From a virus, in the IMG/VR virus record IMGVR_UViG_3300035698_007246, positions 64,001-128,000 of that record: a stretch of DNA of 64,000 nucleotides. The stretch is one strand, 5' to 3'. Of the stretch, positions 8,766 to 17,821 are shown in pieces. Both the position numbers and the translations under genes were made by a program. A model generated the notes under the pieces. The model had not been told where the DNA came from, searched no databases, and saw only the letters and a list, made by a program, of their open reading frames with translations. The first letter of the stretch is position 1, and every line of letters begins with the position of its first letter.

Positions 8766-8968
8766 TGAAAATGAGATATATATTTATAATCGCAATGATA
8801 TTAACACTCTGTTGTTTCGGAATAAAGAAAGTACTTGAAAAACCTAATACAATAGGAGTATCCAGTACAAAAGAACCATGTGCAGTGAAAGTTAATTGTC
8901 CATGTGGTGGTGTGGTCGGAGTCGATTGGTTATGCTCTGTGTGCGGTATGGATTATTATTATGAATAA
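8765..8968 (+). CDS. small membrane protein with C-terminal zinc ribbon
   Basis: 67 residues from ATG 8765. One membrane segment (about 3-19), then a short zinc-binding-like end with CPC and CSVC pairs. Overlaps the upstream stop. Likely partner of the preceding membrane protein. Confidence 0.65.
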   Translation: MKMRYIFIIAMILTLCCFGIKKVLEKPNTIGVSSTKEPCAVKVNCPCGGVVGVDWLCSVCGMDYYYE

Positions 8969-8973
8969 AAGTC

Positions 8974-9002
8974 TTGACATTTCCTGGAGTTCATTGTAAA
9001 AT
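8974..9002 (+). promoter_or_regulatory. sigma70-like promoter
   Basis: TTGACA, 17-base spacer, TAAAAT. The -10 differs from the TATCTT form but spacing is exact. Confidence 0.65.
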
Positions 9003-9041
9003 ATACTAAGTAATTTATATTAAACTTTGGGAGGAACAAGA

Positions 9042-9224
9042 ATGGATAACGAAAAACGTATGTTAATTAATAGAGCAACAGCCAAAGGAAACATTTATCC
9101 TTTGGGACAATACACAACACTGAATGAATGTTTCACTGTTGAAACTATAAAGGGTGAGAGTTGGTTGTTTTTTTGGTACAACACATCTGATAAATCTACT
9201 CACTTAGAAAAATTGAAAATTTAA
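9042..9224 (+). CDS. small unknown protein
   Basis: 60 residues; ATG 9042 follows GGGAGGAA by six bases. Compact, beta-rich sequence (W, F, Y in the second half). Own promoter upstream. No family recognised. Confidence 0.65.
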   Translation: MDNEKRMLINRATAKGNIYPLGQYTTLNECFTVETIKGESWLFFWYNTSDKSTHLEKLKI

Positions 9225-9262
9225 TATATCTTTGTTATGTATTTAATTAAAAGAGGAGAACT

Positions 9263-9622
9263 ATGCATTGTTTAGTGAATATTGAATATAAAGAAACAGA
9301 TACCGGGGAACTTCAATCTCAGGTTGGTTTAAATTTTGATTTGGATATAGCTATTGAATTAAAAACTCATCAATATTCTGGTTCCACGCAAAGATTTTAT
9401 GTTTATATCAACACACCAAAGAAGAGTGAGTATTTTCAAATCTATGGTGATGAGATAACTAAACTCACGTTGTGGTTTTATAAACATAAGAAACCAATAG
9501 TAATGATTAATGACGATGGTATGACAGGTAAGTTATCTGAGAAGGAATTCACTTTAAAAATATACAATCAGTTCTTGGAATTACAGAAAGAACATATAAT
9601 GGGGTGGCTTGGTGACGGGTAA
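9263..9622 (+). CDS. unknown protein
   Basis: 119 residues; AGAGGAGA precedes the ATG. Mixed beta/alpha, no motifs. Same unit as the previous small gene. Confidence 0.65.
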   Translation: MHCLVNIEYKETDTGELQSQVGLNFDLDIAIELKTHQYSGSTQRFYVYINTPKKSEYFQIYGDEITKLTLWFYKHKKPIVMINDDGMTGKLSEKEFTLKIYNQFLELQKEHIMGWLGDG

Positions 9623-9786
9623 AGATGTGGTAGAGTTCATTGATACAATGTATCAATGAGTATATAAATTGTGGGGTGGTTCCGTTCACAGACTTCATTT
9701 CGTTTAAAGACGGATGTCATGATAAGTTTTATAAAAATAATACATCAATTGAAAGTCTTAAAAATAAAAGAGAAAATAAGTCTTGA
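9612..9786 (+). pseudogene. possible frameshifted small gene
   Basis: A short frame from GTG 9612 ends at a TGA inside a palindrome (CATTGATA...TATCAATG, 9639-9658). A second frame continues from there in coding-like style (EYINCGVVPF, DFISFKDGCHDKFYKN) to a TGA at 9784-9786 that lies inside the next promoter's TTGACA. One indel near the palindrome would join them. Alternatively the palindrome is just a terminator and nothing here is translated. Confidence 0.3.
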
Positions 9787-9811
9787 CATCACTTATTCCA
9801 TTAAATATATT
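9783..9811 (+). promoter_or_regulatory. sigma70-like promoter
   Basis: TTGACA, 17-base spacer, TATATT; the -10 abuts the tandem repeats of ribosome site plus ATG. Confidence 0.8.
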
Positions 9812-9890
9812 TAAGGAAATTGAAATATGATTAAGGAAATTGAAATATGATTAAGGAAATTGAAATATGATTAAGGAAATTGAAATATGA
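9811..9890 (+). repeat. four perfect 20-base tandem repeats of a translation start
   Basis: TTAAGGAAATTGAAATATGA occurs four times in a row. Each unit holds an AAGGA ribosome site and an ATG. The first three ATGs open an eight-codon frame (MIKEIEI, stop) whose TGA overlaps the next ATG. The fourth ATG (9887) starts the downstream zinc-ribbon gene. Confidence 0.95.
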
Positions 9891-10369
9891 TTATATGTCA
9901 GAATTGTTATAAGAAAATGAAAGCAACAAAGACTGGTGTCCTTGTTCGCTTTACTAAAGATGGGCATCACACATACTCTGGTGATAAATATGTATGTGAC
10001 GAGTGTGATAATACAATAGTGGTAACTGCTGAATGTAATTTTGAAAGTCTTAATCCAACGTACACGGAGCATGACGTGTGGATGGACTTGACACCATTAG
10101 AGCATAACAAAAAACAATATCCGACTATTAACTTTGATAAATTGATTAATGAATATGGATGTAAATATTGTGAGCATTGTGAGTTATTATGTGAATCTGT
10201 TGTTGAAGAGTATATTTGCCATAAAAATAAATGGACTAGAACAATTACTAATGTGAAAGACCATAACTGTGATATGTGGGAAGTTGATACAGATAAAACA
10301 TATACTGATGAAATAACTGATGTTGATGATAAATGTATTCAGGATGAATATTATATTGATAATAAATAA
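9887..10369 (+). CDS. double zinc-ribbon protein
   Basis: 160 residues. N-terminal CQNC ... CDEC (residues 4-7 and about 37-40) forms one zinc ribbon; CKYCEHC and later Cys form a second cluster; the C-terminus is acidic. Initiated from the last copy of a four-fold repeated ribosome site. Likely nucleic-acid or protein binding; no specific family. Confidence 0.7.
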   Translation: MIICQNCYKKMKATKTGVLVRFTKDGHHTYSGDKYVCDECDNTIVVTAECNFESLNPTYTEHDVWMDLTPLEHNKKQYPTINFDKLINEYGCKYCEHCELLCESVVEEYICHKNKWTRTITNVKDHNCDMWEVDTDKTYTDEITDVDDKCIQDEYYIDNK

Positions 10370-10379
10370 AAGGAGTTAT

Positions 10380-11315
10380 ATGAACACAATATATAAAAAA
10401 GAATTAGATATTAATGTTTCTGGTAATGTTGTTTATATTTATGTGTCTAATAATAAAAAAAGATTATTTCAAAGTAAAAAAGAAATACAAAAATATACAA
10501 TTAAATATACGACATGTGATTCAAAGATATGTCAATATAAAAAAGATTTAAATTGTCCATTAGCAAGTTATGGACTATATGGTTGGTGCGTGTGCCCTCA
10601 TGGACAAACTCATAGCATAGTTCAACCACGAAGAGGAACGAAAAAATATGATACATTCCGTAACAATGTAACACTATTTAATATTAGAAAATGTTTTGGT
10701 ATATATTCTGATTGGGTTTATAATAATATAGATTATGATTTAACAGCAAATGAATACAATGATATAAAAGATTTGAAAGAGTTTCAAATTAAAAATATGA
10801 CTAATTATTGGAAATCAAATCATGAATTTCTGAAAGAAATATCTGATAAATCTGATAAAGATGAAATTAATAGTTATGTTAAAGGAAAATTAAAAACTCC
10901 CAGATTTTGTGGACAATTGTGTAGGTCGTTTATTAAACATTTACTTAATGAATATAATATGAATGATAATAAGTTATCAAAAATAGACAAAGAAAGAATT
11001 GAATTTGAAAATAAAAACAATTTGTTTTTAATTTGTGGTGAGTATTTGTTTATGGATATTCCTTGGTTAAGAACAAATAGTTTTATATATAAAGATATTT
11101 TTAAATATGAACATACTGGTGGGTTTTCAGGGCATAATTTTAATTTGATTAAGTTAAGTAATGTTATTAAATATGAAAAAGAATTATATGAATATTTGAT
11201 ATCAGAAACTCCCCAAGCATTGATGGGAGGAGAAATAACAGATTATCAAACGTTATATGTTCCTCTTATTAAAAAGATATGGAGTAGTGTTATTAAAGAA
11301 ATTAAAGGTATATAA
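10380..11315 (+). CDS. unknown protein with Cys cluster
   Basis: 311 residues from ATG 10380 (AAAGGAGTTAT before it). A Cys cluster lies at about 42-75 (CDSKIC..., CP, CVCPHG), which could hold zinc or an iron-sulfur cluster. The rest is Lys/Asn/Ile-rich and helical. Very AT-rich even for this window. No family recognised. Confidence 0.65.
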   Translation: MNTIYKKELDINVSGNVVYIYVSNNKKRLFQSKKEIQKYTIKYTTCDSKICQYKKDLNCPLASYGLYGWCVCPHGQTHSIVQPRRGTKKYDTFRNNVTLFNIRKCFGIYSDWVYNNIDYDLTANEYNDIKDLKEFQIKNMTNYWKSNHEFLKEISDKSDKDEINSYVKGKLKTPRFCGQLCRSFIKHLLNEYNMNDNKLSKIDKERIEFENKNNLFLICGEYLFMDIPWLRTNSFIYKDIFKYEHTGGFSGHNFNLIKLSNVIKYEKELYEYLISETPQALMGGEITDYQTLYVPLIKKIWSSVIKEIKGI

Positions 11316-11316
11316 G

Positions 11317-11541
11317 ATGGGATTGATGATAAAAGGTGGTACATGTGATTCATGTGGACGAAGATACGAATTGCATGTTAGTACTGGTGATGAACCTATT
11401 GTAGAAGATGGGAGATGTCAGGAATGTTTTGATAAAGATAAACCAAGAACTGCTGGTGCAATCAATTCATTGTGGATGTCTATTCCAGTTGTGTTGATTA
11501 TAGTATGGTTAATAATTGAATGTATAAATAGATTCAATTAA
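11317..11541 (+). CDS. zinc-ribbon protein with C-terminal membrane anchor
   Basis: 74 residues. CDSCG and CQEC pairs (about 10-13 and 34-37) form a small zinc ribbon; one membrane segment at about 50-68. Follows the previous stop directly. Probably tail-anchored; role unknown. Confidence 0.65.
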   Translation: MGLMIKGGTCDSCGRRYELHVSTGDEPIVEDGRCQECFDKDKPRTAGAINSLWMSIPVVLIIVWLIIECINRFN

Positions 11542-11551
11542 GGAGTAAACT

Positions 11552-11836
11552 ATGAAACGTAAAATATTTGAAAAATTTAAATCGTCTGGAAACCTTAATG
11601 TTTTATTAGAAATGTCAGATAGATTTAAAACTATATTGTCATTGGCTAAGAGTGGTATTCTTATTAAATCAAAATCTGAATTGGTTAAAGCATTAGGGCA
11701 TAAAGAATATTATATGGAAATAACAATGCGTAAAGCTGAGAAATGTGATTTAATAAAACGTTTAAAGAATTCTAATGGTAAACGAATTTATCATATTACT
11801 ATGGATGGATTTAAATTTTTAAGTTGTTATAAATAA
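11552..11836 (+). CDS. winged-helix-like DNA-binding protein
   Basis: 94 residues. Helices followed by a stretch with the pattern of a winged helix (ITMRKAEKCDLIKRL, then GKRIYHITMDGFKFL as wing and strand). Could be a small transcriptional regulator. AAGGAG precedes the ATG. Fold assignment rests on pattern only. Confidence 0.55.
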   Translation: MKRKIFEKFKSSGNLNVLLEMSDRFKTILSLAKSGILIKSKSELVKALGHKEYYMEITMRKAEKCDLIKRLKNSNGKRIYHITMDGFKFLSCYK

Positions 11837-11850
11837 AGGAGAGTTAGAAA

Positions 11851-12321
11851 ATGATAGGGAACCCCTTTCAAAGTAGATTGATTTCATTTAAGACAATTAA
11901 TGTAAACACTCAAGGTCGAAAAGAATTGAAACTTCTTTTTGAAAGTGCTGAAGCAGTTCAAGACTTTCTTGAGTCATGGGATGAATCATTCAATATGAAT
12001 ATGAGACATTATTTCAAGACTGATATTATCCATTGGAATAATATTGAGTTCAAAGATTTGTTTCCTCATTTGAATATCAGATTTGATTGTGCAACTGGAG
12101 ATGGAGTCCTTCTTGAGAAGTGTGAAGTCAATAAGATAAAGGTCAAAAGAAAAGATACTAAACAGGGTGCGGTATTTAACTATGAATTAACTATAGTTAA
12201 GCCGGTTCAGTCCAGAGTTGATGAGTTGTTGTCTGATGTTTATTATCAAACTAAAGATTATGATGAAAACGACAAACTTCAATTTATTTGGTATGAAACA
12301 GAAATAGAAAGAACAATTTAA
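11851..12321 (+). CDS. unknown protein
   Basis: 156 residues; AAAGGAGAG before the ATG. Mixed alpha/beta, no motifs or membrane segments. Last gene before a terminator. Confidence 0.65.
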   Translation: MIGNPFQSRLISFKTINVNTQGRKELKLLFESAEAVQDFLESWDESFNMNMRHYFKTDIIHWNNIEFKDLFPHLNIRFDCATGDGVLLEKCEVNKIKVKRKDTKQGAVFNYELTIVKPVQSRVDELLSDVYYQTKDYDENDKLQFIWYETEIERTI

Positions 12322-12338
12322 ATTGATGAGAGTGAGAG

Positions 12339-12370
12339 TTCCCCAACATTAATTTGTTGGGGAATTTTTA
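12339..12370 (+). terminator. rho-independent terminator
   Basis: TTCCCCAACA / TGTTGGGGAA perfect 10-base stem with a T-rich tail. Confidence 0.85.
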
Positions 12371-12468
12371 TTATATATTAGATAAAATATCGGGGATGTC
12401 TTTAAATTTTGTGTATGGAATTCTAATTAATTTAATATTATTCTTTATACAAATTTTTAAAAAAACTA

Positions 12469-12497
12469 TTGACATCTCTTTGGTCATAATATATCTT
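12469..12497 (+). promoter_or_regulatory. sigma70-like phage promoter
   Basis: TTGACA, 17-base spacer, TATCTT; upstream of the 684-residue gene. Confidence 0.85.
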
Positions 12498-12540
12498 TTA
12501 ACACATATTAATATTTTTAAACAAATTCAAAGGAGTTTAT

Positions 12541-14595
12541 ATGGAATTTATTAAATTTTCAAATGCCATAAGAAAACAATTTAATAAAATGGCAAAGACT
12601 GAAAAGTTATTTGTTGTTAAAGTTGATGATAAAAATGAACTTTGGAATTTTTATCTTAATAGTTTCCCTACTGGAACGAATGAAATATATAAAGAAAATA
12701 AGGAATACGATTGTAATTTTTGTAAGTCATTCATCAAAAAAGCTGGTCATATTGTAACGATTAAAAACAATAAACTGGTAAGTATTTTTGACATCACTAT
12801 CAATGATAGTACTTTTCAAGCAGTTGTAGACGCAATGTCCGAATATATCAAAGGAAAAGAAATTGATACAGTTTTTTGTCATGATGAAAATACAATCGGA
12901 ACGGAATTCAATACACAAATAACAGGCAATGGTTCAATTCGATGGAATCACTTTTATATTGATGTGCCAAATGAATTTATTAAAGATAAAAATGACATCG
13001 GCACGTATCGGGGTGATAATAGAACTACAAAGGGTGTTCTCTATAGAAGTTTAAAAGAACTTAGCCTTGAAGCTGCACAGATTGTTTTAGAGCTTATTGA
13101 AAGTGGAAGTCTCTATCGTGGTGATGAACATAAAAAAGTTGTAAAAGATTTTATTAAATCAAAGAAAACATTCAATAAGATTCCTGTTGCAAAACAAAAG
13201 ATATATTGTTGGTCATTAAAAGAATATGGTATTCGTAATACAGTTATTGGGAGTTTGTTGATTGATATTAGTGAAGGAAAGGATTTAGAATCATCGGTTA
13301 AATCTTTTGAATCTAAAGTTGCACCTCAGAATTATAAACGTCCAACGGCACTGGTAACTAAATGGATGATTGAAAATGCACAAAAAAAATGTGAAGAGCT
13401 TGGTATTGAAGCAAGTTTGTATAGACGTTGTGCTGTTGCTGAAGACATCACTATCAATAATGTTTTGTTTGCAGACCGAAGTGTTCAACCTGCAATGGGA
13501 GTTAATGCATTCGATATGCTTAAAAAAGATGTTGGTGATGTTGTGACTAATAAACAATTGGATAAGATTGAAGAGGTTCCTATTCAAACATTTATTGATA
13601 CAATACTTCCAAAAGCTAAATCATTTGAATTGTTATTGGAAAACAAACATGAAAACAATTTAATGAATCTTATTGCTCCTGTTAATCCAGACGCACCAAA
13701 TATTTTAAAATGGAATAACAATTTTAGTTGGGGGTATAATGGTGAAGTTGCTGATAGTATGAGGCAACGTGTCAAAAATGCAGGTGGACGAGTTGATGGT
13801 GTCTTTAGATTTAGTCATTCTTGGAATGAATTAGAACCTAATCAATCATTAATGGATTTACATGTATTTATGCCTGGAAATACTCACGTTCCTGGTAAAA
13901 TTCATGATAATTATGGTAATTATGAAAGGGTAGGATGGAATCATAGAAAACATAATAATTCAGGTGGTTCTCAAGATGTTGATTATGTTGACCAAGCTCC
14001 TCCAAAATATATACCTGTAGAAAATATCACGTTTCCAAATTTAGGAAAAATGCTTGATGGGAAATATATATGTAAAATTCATAATTGGAGTTATAGAAAT
14101 AGTGGAGGTAAAGGTAAAGCAGAAATTGAATTTGGTAGTAACATTTATAAATATGTATATCCATCTACTAAAAATAAAGAATGGGTTACTGTTGCAGAGG
14201 TAACTTTAAAAAATGGAGAATTCAGTATTAAACATATTTTACCTGAATCACAAGAGACAAAAGAAATATATGGTATCACTACCAATAAATTTCATCCTGT
14301 GACTATGATGATGAATTCTCCAAACCATTGGGATGGTGAAGAGACAGGTAATAAGCATTATTTCTTCATGCTTAAGGATTGTAAAACTAATGATACTATT
14401 CGTGGGATATACAATGAATTCATTAAGGAAGAATTGAACGAACATCGTAAAGTATTTGAAATGCTTGGTTCAAAGTTGAAAGCTGAACCTACTGATAATC
14501 AATTAGCTGGGTTGGGATTCTCTTCAACAAGACGTGATAGTGTCGTGTGTAAAGTTAAAGGAACTTTCAACAGAACAATTAAAATAACTTTTTAA
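12541..14595 (+). CDS. large conserved phage protein of unknown function
   Basis: 684 residues, the longest gene in the window, monocistronic behind its own promoter and AAAGGAG. No membrane segment. A basic, His-rich middle (about 465-490) and a C-terminal stretch with HYFFMLKDCK, HRKVFEMLGSK and GLGFSSTRR patterns that I recall from hypothetical proteins of several large phages. No known enzyme motif. Early, abundant expression is plausible given the isolated promoter, but function is unknown. Confidence 0.8.
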   Translation: MEFIKFSNAIRKQFNKMAKTEKLFVVKVDDKNELWNFYLNSFPTGTNEIYKENKEYDCNFCKSFIKKAGHIVTIKNNKLVSIFDITINDSTFQAVVDAMSEYIKGKEIDTVFCHDENTIGTEFNTQITGNGSIRWNHFYIDVPNEFIKDKNDIGTYRGDNRTTKGVLYRSLKELSLEAAQIVLELIESGSLYRGDEHKKVVKDFIKSKKTFNKIPVAKQKIYCWSLKEYGIRNTVIGSLLIDISEGKDLESSVKSFESKVAPQNYKRPTALVTKWMIENAQKKCEELGIEASLYRRCAVAEDITINNVLFADRSVQPAMGVNAFDMLKKDVGDVVTNKQLDKIEEVPIQTFIDTILPKAKSFELLLENKHENNLMNLIAPVNPDAPNILKWNNNFSWGYNGEVADSMRQRVKNAGGRVDGVFRFSHSWNELEPNQSLMDLHVFMPGNTHVPGKIHDNYGNYERVGWNHRKHNNSGGSQDVDYVDQAPPKYIPVENITFPNLGKMLDGKYICKIHNWSYRNSGGKGKAEIEFGSNIYKYVYPSTKNKEWVTVAEVTLKNGEFSIKHILPESQETKEIYGITTNKFHPVTMMMNSPNHWDGEETGNKHYFFMLKDCKTNDTIRGIYNEFIKEELNEHRKVFEMLGSKLKAEPTDNQLAGLGFSSTRRDSVVCKVKGTFNRTIKITF

Positions 14596-14598
14596 CTA

Positions 14599-14627
14599 TT
14601 GACATCACATTAACCATTTATTATATT
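14599..14627 (+). promoter_or_regulatory. sigma70-like promoter
   Basis: TTGACA, 17-base spacer, TATATT. Confidence 0.8.
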
Positions 14628-14671
14628 GAATGTACAAAATTAATTTTAAATTTTATTAAAGGAGAATCCTT

Positions 14672-15097
14672 ATGAGTGAACTTAATATTACTGACATGGA
14701 AATTGCTATACAAAAAAAATATCGTTACGATATGCCTAACTATGGTGAAGTATCAACCGAAGACCTTTATGATTTGCCTTTGGAGAAACCTGCAAGGAAA
14801 ACTCAAAGAGTCGTCCCAAATCTTGAAGATATTGCAATTGCAATTGATGGAAATCTACAAACTTCAACGAAGTCTTTTGTGAAGAAAAAGACTGTAACAG
14901 ATAATGTTGAAGCAAGAAAACTTAGAATTGTTGTCAGAGTTATTACAATTAAACAAGCAGAGATTGACGCAAAAGAACAAGCTGCATTTAAAGCTACTGA
15001 AAAACAAAGATTACTTGAGTTGTATGACGCAGCAAAGTTTAACGAAGATGGTAAGAAAACTCCTGACGAAATTAAAGCAATGATTGACACACTGTAA
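14672..15097 (+). CDS. unknown helical protein
   Basis: 141 residues; AAAGGAGAA before the ATG. Central basic segment, then a long Ala/Glu/Lys-rich helix (about 95-125). Own promoter and terminator, so a one-gene unit. No family recognised. Confidence 0.7.
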   Translation: MSELNITDMEIAIQKKYRYDMPNYGEVSTEDLYDLPLEKPARKTQRVVPNLEDIAIAIDGNLQTSTKSFVKKKTVTDNVEARKLRIVVRVITIKQAEIDAKEQAAFKATEKQRLLELYDAAKFNEDGKKTPDEIKAMIDTL

Positions 15098-15125
15098 GTG
15101 TGTGATATGATTTGGAATACAAAAG

Positions 15126-15152
15126 ACTCAGGGTATTTTTCTGAGTTTTTTT
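15126..15152 (+). terminator. rho-independent terminator
   Basis: ACTCAG / CTGAGT stem followed by seven T. Confidence 0.75.
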
Positions 15153-15162
15153 GTTTTAATGG

Positions 15163-15191
15163 TTGACATTCCTTTGGACATAACATATCTT
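15163..15191 (+). promoter_or_regulatory. sigma70-like phage promoter
   Basis: TTGACA, 17-base spacer, TATCTT, then AGTACGTGTTAAA. Confidence 0.85.
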
Positions 15192-15225
15192 TTTAGTACG
15201 TGTTAAATTTTTCAAAGGAGTTTAT

Positions 15226-15405
15226 ATGAAACATGATTTTATTTTTATTCTAATTTTATGGACTATCACGTGTATATCATGTGGTGTTCTCTGGGGTAAT
15301 GTGATGGCTGATAAGATGAATACACAGGTGGCGGTGTTCTCTGGAATAATATGTGGTAGTTGCTCTATTGGTTTAATTATTGTATTGATGTTTGGGTTAA
15401 TATAA
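15226..15405 (+). CDS. two-pass small membrane protein
   Basis: 59 residues; CAAAGGAG lies eight bases before the ATG. Two hydrophobic segments (about 5-25 and 36-58). TAATG overlap with the next gene. Function unknown. Confidence 0.65.
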   Translation: MKHDFIFILILWTITCISCGVLWGNVMADKMNTQVAVFSGIICGSCSIGLIIVLMFGLI

Positions 15406-15677
15406 TGGGTATAGTGTTTGTTATATTAGTGGCGTTCTGTATTGGAATTAGTGTGGGTTTTGGTTGGTGTTGTGATATCTATGGAAAACCTTCTTCCAGT
15501 GAATCAAAACATATTAAAGTTCGTGTTTGGATGGTTGGGTGTATAACTCCAAGAGAACATGACTTAACGGGACATATTATTAAACAAGATGATTATATTA
15601 TACTTCAACCAACAAACGTATATGAGAATGCGTATTGGTTCAAGAGAGATTTGGTTGAGAGAATTGAAATAAAATAG
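15405..15677 (+). CDS. membrane-anchored small protein
   Basis: 90 residues from ATG 15405. One membrane segment (about 2-24), then a beta-rich domain (about 37-90, VRVWMVG ... YIILQP) that could be a small SH3-like or OB-like barrel. Co-translated with the preceding membrane protein. Confidence 0.6.
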   Translation: MGIVFVILVAFCIGISVGFGWCCDIYGKPSSSESKHIKVRVWMVGCITPREHDLTGHIIKQDDYIILQPTNVYENAYWFKRDLVERIEIK

Positions 15678-15690
15678 GAGGAAAAGAAAA

Positions 15691-15921
15691 ATGCAAAAGG
15701 TAACAGTATTTAAAGATAACTATGGTAACATTCATGAAATCGAACAATGTTGTGTGATGGCGGACGCTAAGTTTGATTTGGTTGAACATCTCCAAAATGC
15801 GGCATATAATTATAGTGATGGTGTTGATATTACTGAATTCGTTAACGCAATAATGAGTTCTGCTGAAGAGCGGAATACAATTCTTAATCTTATAAGTAAA
15901 TTTAATGCGGAGGTATCATGA
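15691..15921 (+). CDS. small unknown protein
   Basis: 76 residues; AGGAGGAAAAG before the ATG; ATGA overlap with the next gene. Acidic, helical C-terminus. No family recognised. Confidence 0.65.
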   Translation: MQKVTVFKDNYGNIHEIEQCCVMADAKFDLVEHLQNAAYNYSDGVDITEFVNAIMSSAEERNTILNLISKFNAEVS

Positions 15922-16658
15922 ATGACTTAATTGTAATTCCAGCAAATACTGGTGCATATAATTTATGTAAAGTGATTAATGTGGATGATGATGAAGTTAA
16001 TTTGGTGTGTGAGAATGTTGAATACTTTAATAACATGGTTCGCTTTATTAATCCAAAGTATAAAACGATAGCTAAGTCTGTAGTTATTCAACAACCATTT
16101 CCATGTTTCAGTAAAGAATCATATCAAAACATAGTTAAATATGAAAACGATTCGTTGATTAATATGTATTGGTTTGATGAAGATGAAATCAATTGTTATA
16201 TACAAACAAATTCTTTTTGTGTTAATACAACTGCTGTTAAAGGTATCTGTGAACATAACGAGAACGTAATGAAATCGATTGCTAAGTGGGCATTCATTTC
16301 ATACGATGACGCATTAAAGAAAGTAAATGAAACTACTAAAGAAAATAACATAAGAAGTATTGAAGATAGTAAAACGTTATTAACTTTAGAAAATACATTA
16401 GCTACCGTTTGTGAACGTAAAGCCATATATCTTTATAATAATGCTGATAGTAAGTATGATTATAACAAACGAATGTATGATAGATTACCTTTCTTTATAA
16501 AGTGGTTTAAGAAATTCAAACTAAAAAAACCTGTATGGACACAGTATTTAAAAGACACTGTATTGACTGATGAAGAGATACAGAAAGTAAAAGAACTCCT
16601 TGAAAAAGAAACAAAATATTATTTTACACCAGTAAACCAGGATGGTGATAATGAATAA
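15918..16658 (+). CDS. unknown protein
   Basis: 246 residues. Beta-rich N-terminus, a helical section after 115, and a C-terminal basic patch (FFIKWFKKFKLKKP). GCGGAGG precedes the ATG. Same transcription unit as its neighbours. No family recognised. Confidence 0.7.
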   Translation: MNDLIVIPANTGAYNLCKVINVDDDEVNLVCENVEYFNNMVRFINPKYKTIAKSVVIQQPFPCFSKESYQNIVKYENDSLINMYWFDEDEINCYIQTNSFCVNTTAVKGICEHNENVMKSIAKWAFISYDDALKKVNETTKENNIRSIEDSKTLLTLENTLATVCERKAIYLYNNADSKYDYNKRMYDRLPFFIKWFKKFKLKKPVWTQYLKDTVLTDEEIQKVKELLEKETKYYFTPVNQDGDNE

Positions 16659-17052
16659 CTATTTTGCTAAGACCAATCTTGAGATTGATTTCGAATACTG
16701 GAAAAAAGTATTAACTCATGTGAGTGGTAATGTACATACATTTACTTTTAAGAGTAATGGAATGAACAACCATTGGTTAAAGATATATCTCAATGAAGAT
16801 AATCGTGAGGGTGTGACTGATGATGATTATATGTTAGAAATTTATACATGTATTGGTTCTGACTTTTCATTGGAGATATGGAAAAACGATTCAATGTTAT
16901 GTAAAATTAAAATCAAACATGACTGTAATGGTAAAGATGACAATGCTAAGTTTGACTTTGTTAAAAAGGTTTGGAATGGTTATATTAAATTGTCACATGA
17001 TAAAGATAAAAAACTATTAGATAGTTTCATTGATGAGAAACCTAATGAGTAA
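16651..17052 (+). CDS. unknown protein
   Basis: 133 residues from ATG 16651, overlapping the previous stop region. Beta-rich (THVSGNVHTFTFKSNG ...). No motif recognised. Confidence 0.6.
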   Translation: MNNYFAKTNLEIDFEYWKKVLTHVSGNVHTFTFKSNGMNNHWLKIYLNEDNREGVTDDDYMLEIYTCIGSDFSLEIWKNDSMLCKIKIKHDCNGKDDNAKFDFVKKVWNGYIKLSHDKDKKLLDSFIDEKPNE

Positions 17053-17164
17053 CTTCCCTACAATGAAATATAGTGGAGAACGTTGTGGCACATGTGATGG
17101 AAGACCAATGGCATGTACTTGTATCAACCCTGAGAAAATGTGGAGGGCAAAGAATGAAACTTAA
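17045..17164 (+). CDS. tiny Cys-rich protein
   Basis: 39 residues, with CGTC and CTC pairs (about 14-17 and 24-26) that could hold a zinc ion. ATG overlaps the end of the previous gene, and its end overlaps the next start. Small, so evidence is modest. Confidence 0.5.
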   Translation: MSNFPTMKYSGERCGTCDGRPMACTCINPEKMWRAKNET

Positions 17165-17687
17165 AGAAGTATTTGAAAAGTGTCCAGTTCAGTTTACACC
17201 ACCAGCAATCTTTGCCATTATTATTGTATTGATTGTTGGGTTTATTAGTCTATTGTATATCAATGCAGGAATAAAAGATGAATTAAAACTATATGAATCT
17301 CATAAATGTATTGCAGGTGATACTATTCATGATACTCTTATCATTCAAAAAGATGGAGTCGTTAAAGCAGTTGCAGACACTCAAGCAATCTTTTATGATA
17401 TCCCTTATGACAAGATGAATGATTTCAGTATATTATGGGAAGCAGTGTATGGTGACAATGTAGATGAGGAACCTACGTATTCATCTAAAAAGAATCAAAG
17501 GCTGTGGCAATTTTTACGTGATATGTTTTCACATGATTTCAAACCATATATGAAAGATGGTATAAGTTATTCGTGGTGTATAACTCACATAAATTCTAAT
17601 GTTGTCTGTGTTACGAATACATATCTTTTTGAATGGAATGAAAAAAAGGTAACTATTGAATATGGAAAAGCAAATGAAAGAAAATAA
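17154..17687 (+). CDS. membrane-anchored unknown protein
   Basis: 177 residues from ATG 17154, preceded by GTGGAGGG. One membrane segment (about 19-40), the rest soluble. Its 3' end carries a short direct repeat (TATGGAAAAGCAAATGAAA) that recurs 115 bases downstream at the end of the next tiny gene, suggesting a local duplication. Confidence 0.65.
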   Translation: MKLKEVFEKCPVQFTPPAIFAIIIVLIVGFISLLYINAGIKDELKLYESHKCIAGDTIHDTLIIQKDGVVKAVADTQAIFYDIPYDKMNDFSILWEAVYGDNVDEEPTYSSKKNQRLWQFLRDMFSHDFKPYMKDGISYSWCITHINSNVVCVTNTYLFEWNEKKVTIEYGKANERK

Positions 17688-17690
17688 ATA

Positions 17691-17789
17691 ATGATTGAAA
17701 TTATATTTGGTATTTTATTAATCACATGTGGTGTGTGTTTAATTAATAATGAATGGAAAAAATTAAAAATATTATGGAAAAGCAAATGA
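17691..17789 (+). CDS. tiny membrane protein
   Basis: 32 residues with a single hydrophobic segment (about 3-18). Three bases after the previous stop. Low information; could be spurious. Confidence 0.4.
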   Translation: MIEIIFGILLITCGVCLINNEWKKLKILWKSK

Positions 17790-17821
17790 AAAAATCTTGA
17801 AAGATTTTAAAGGGGAAATAA

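Noticed and set aside
12354-12554. 66-codon frame spanning a terminator and promoter
   Set aside because: It would translate through the terminator hairpin and the TTGACA/TATCTT elements, with no ribosome site.
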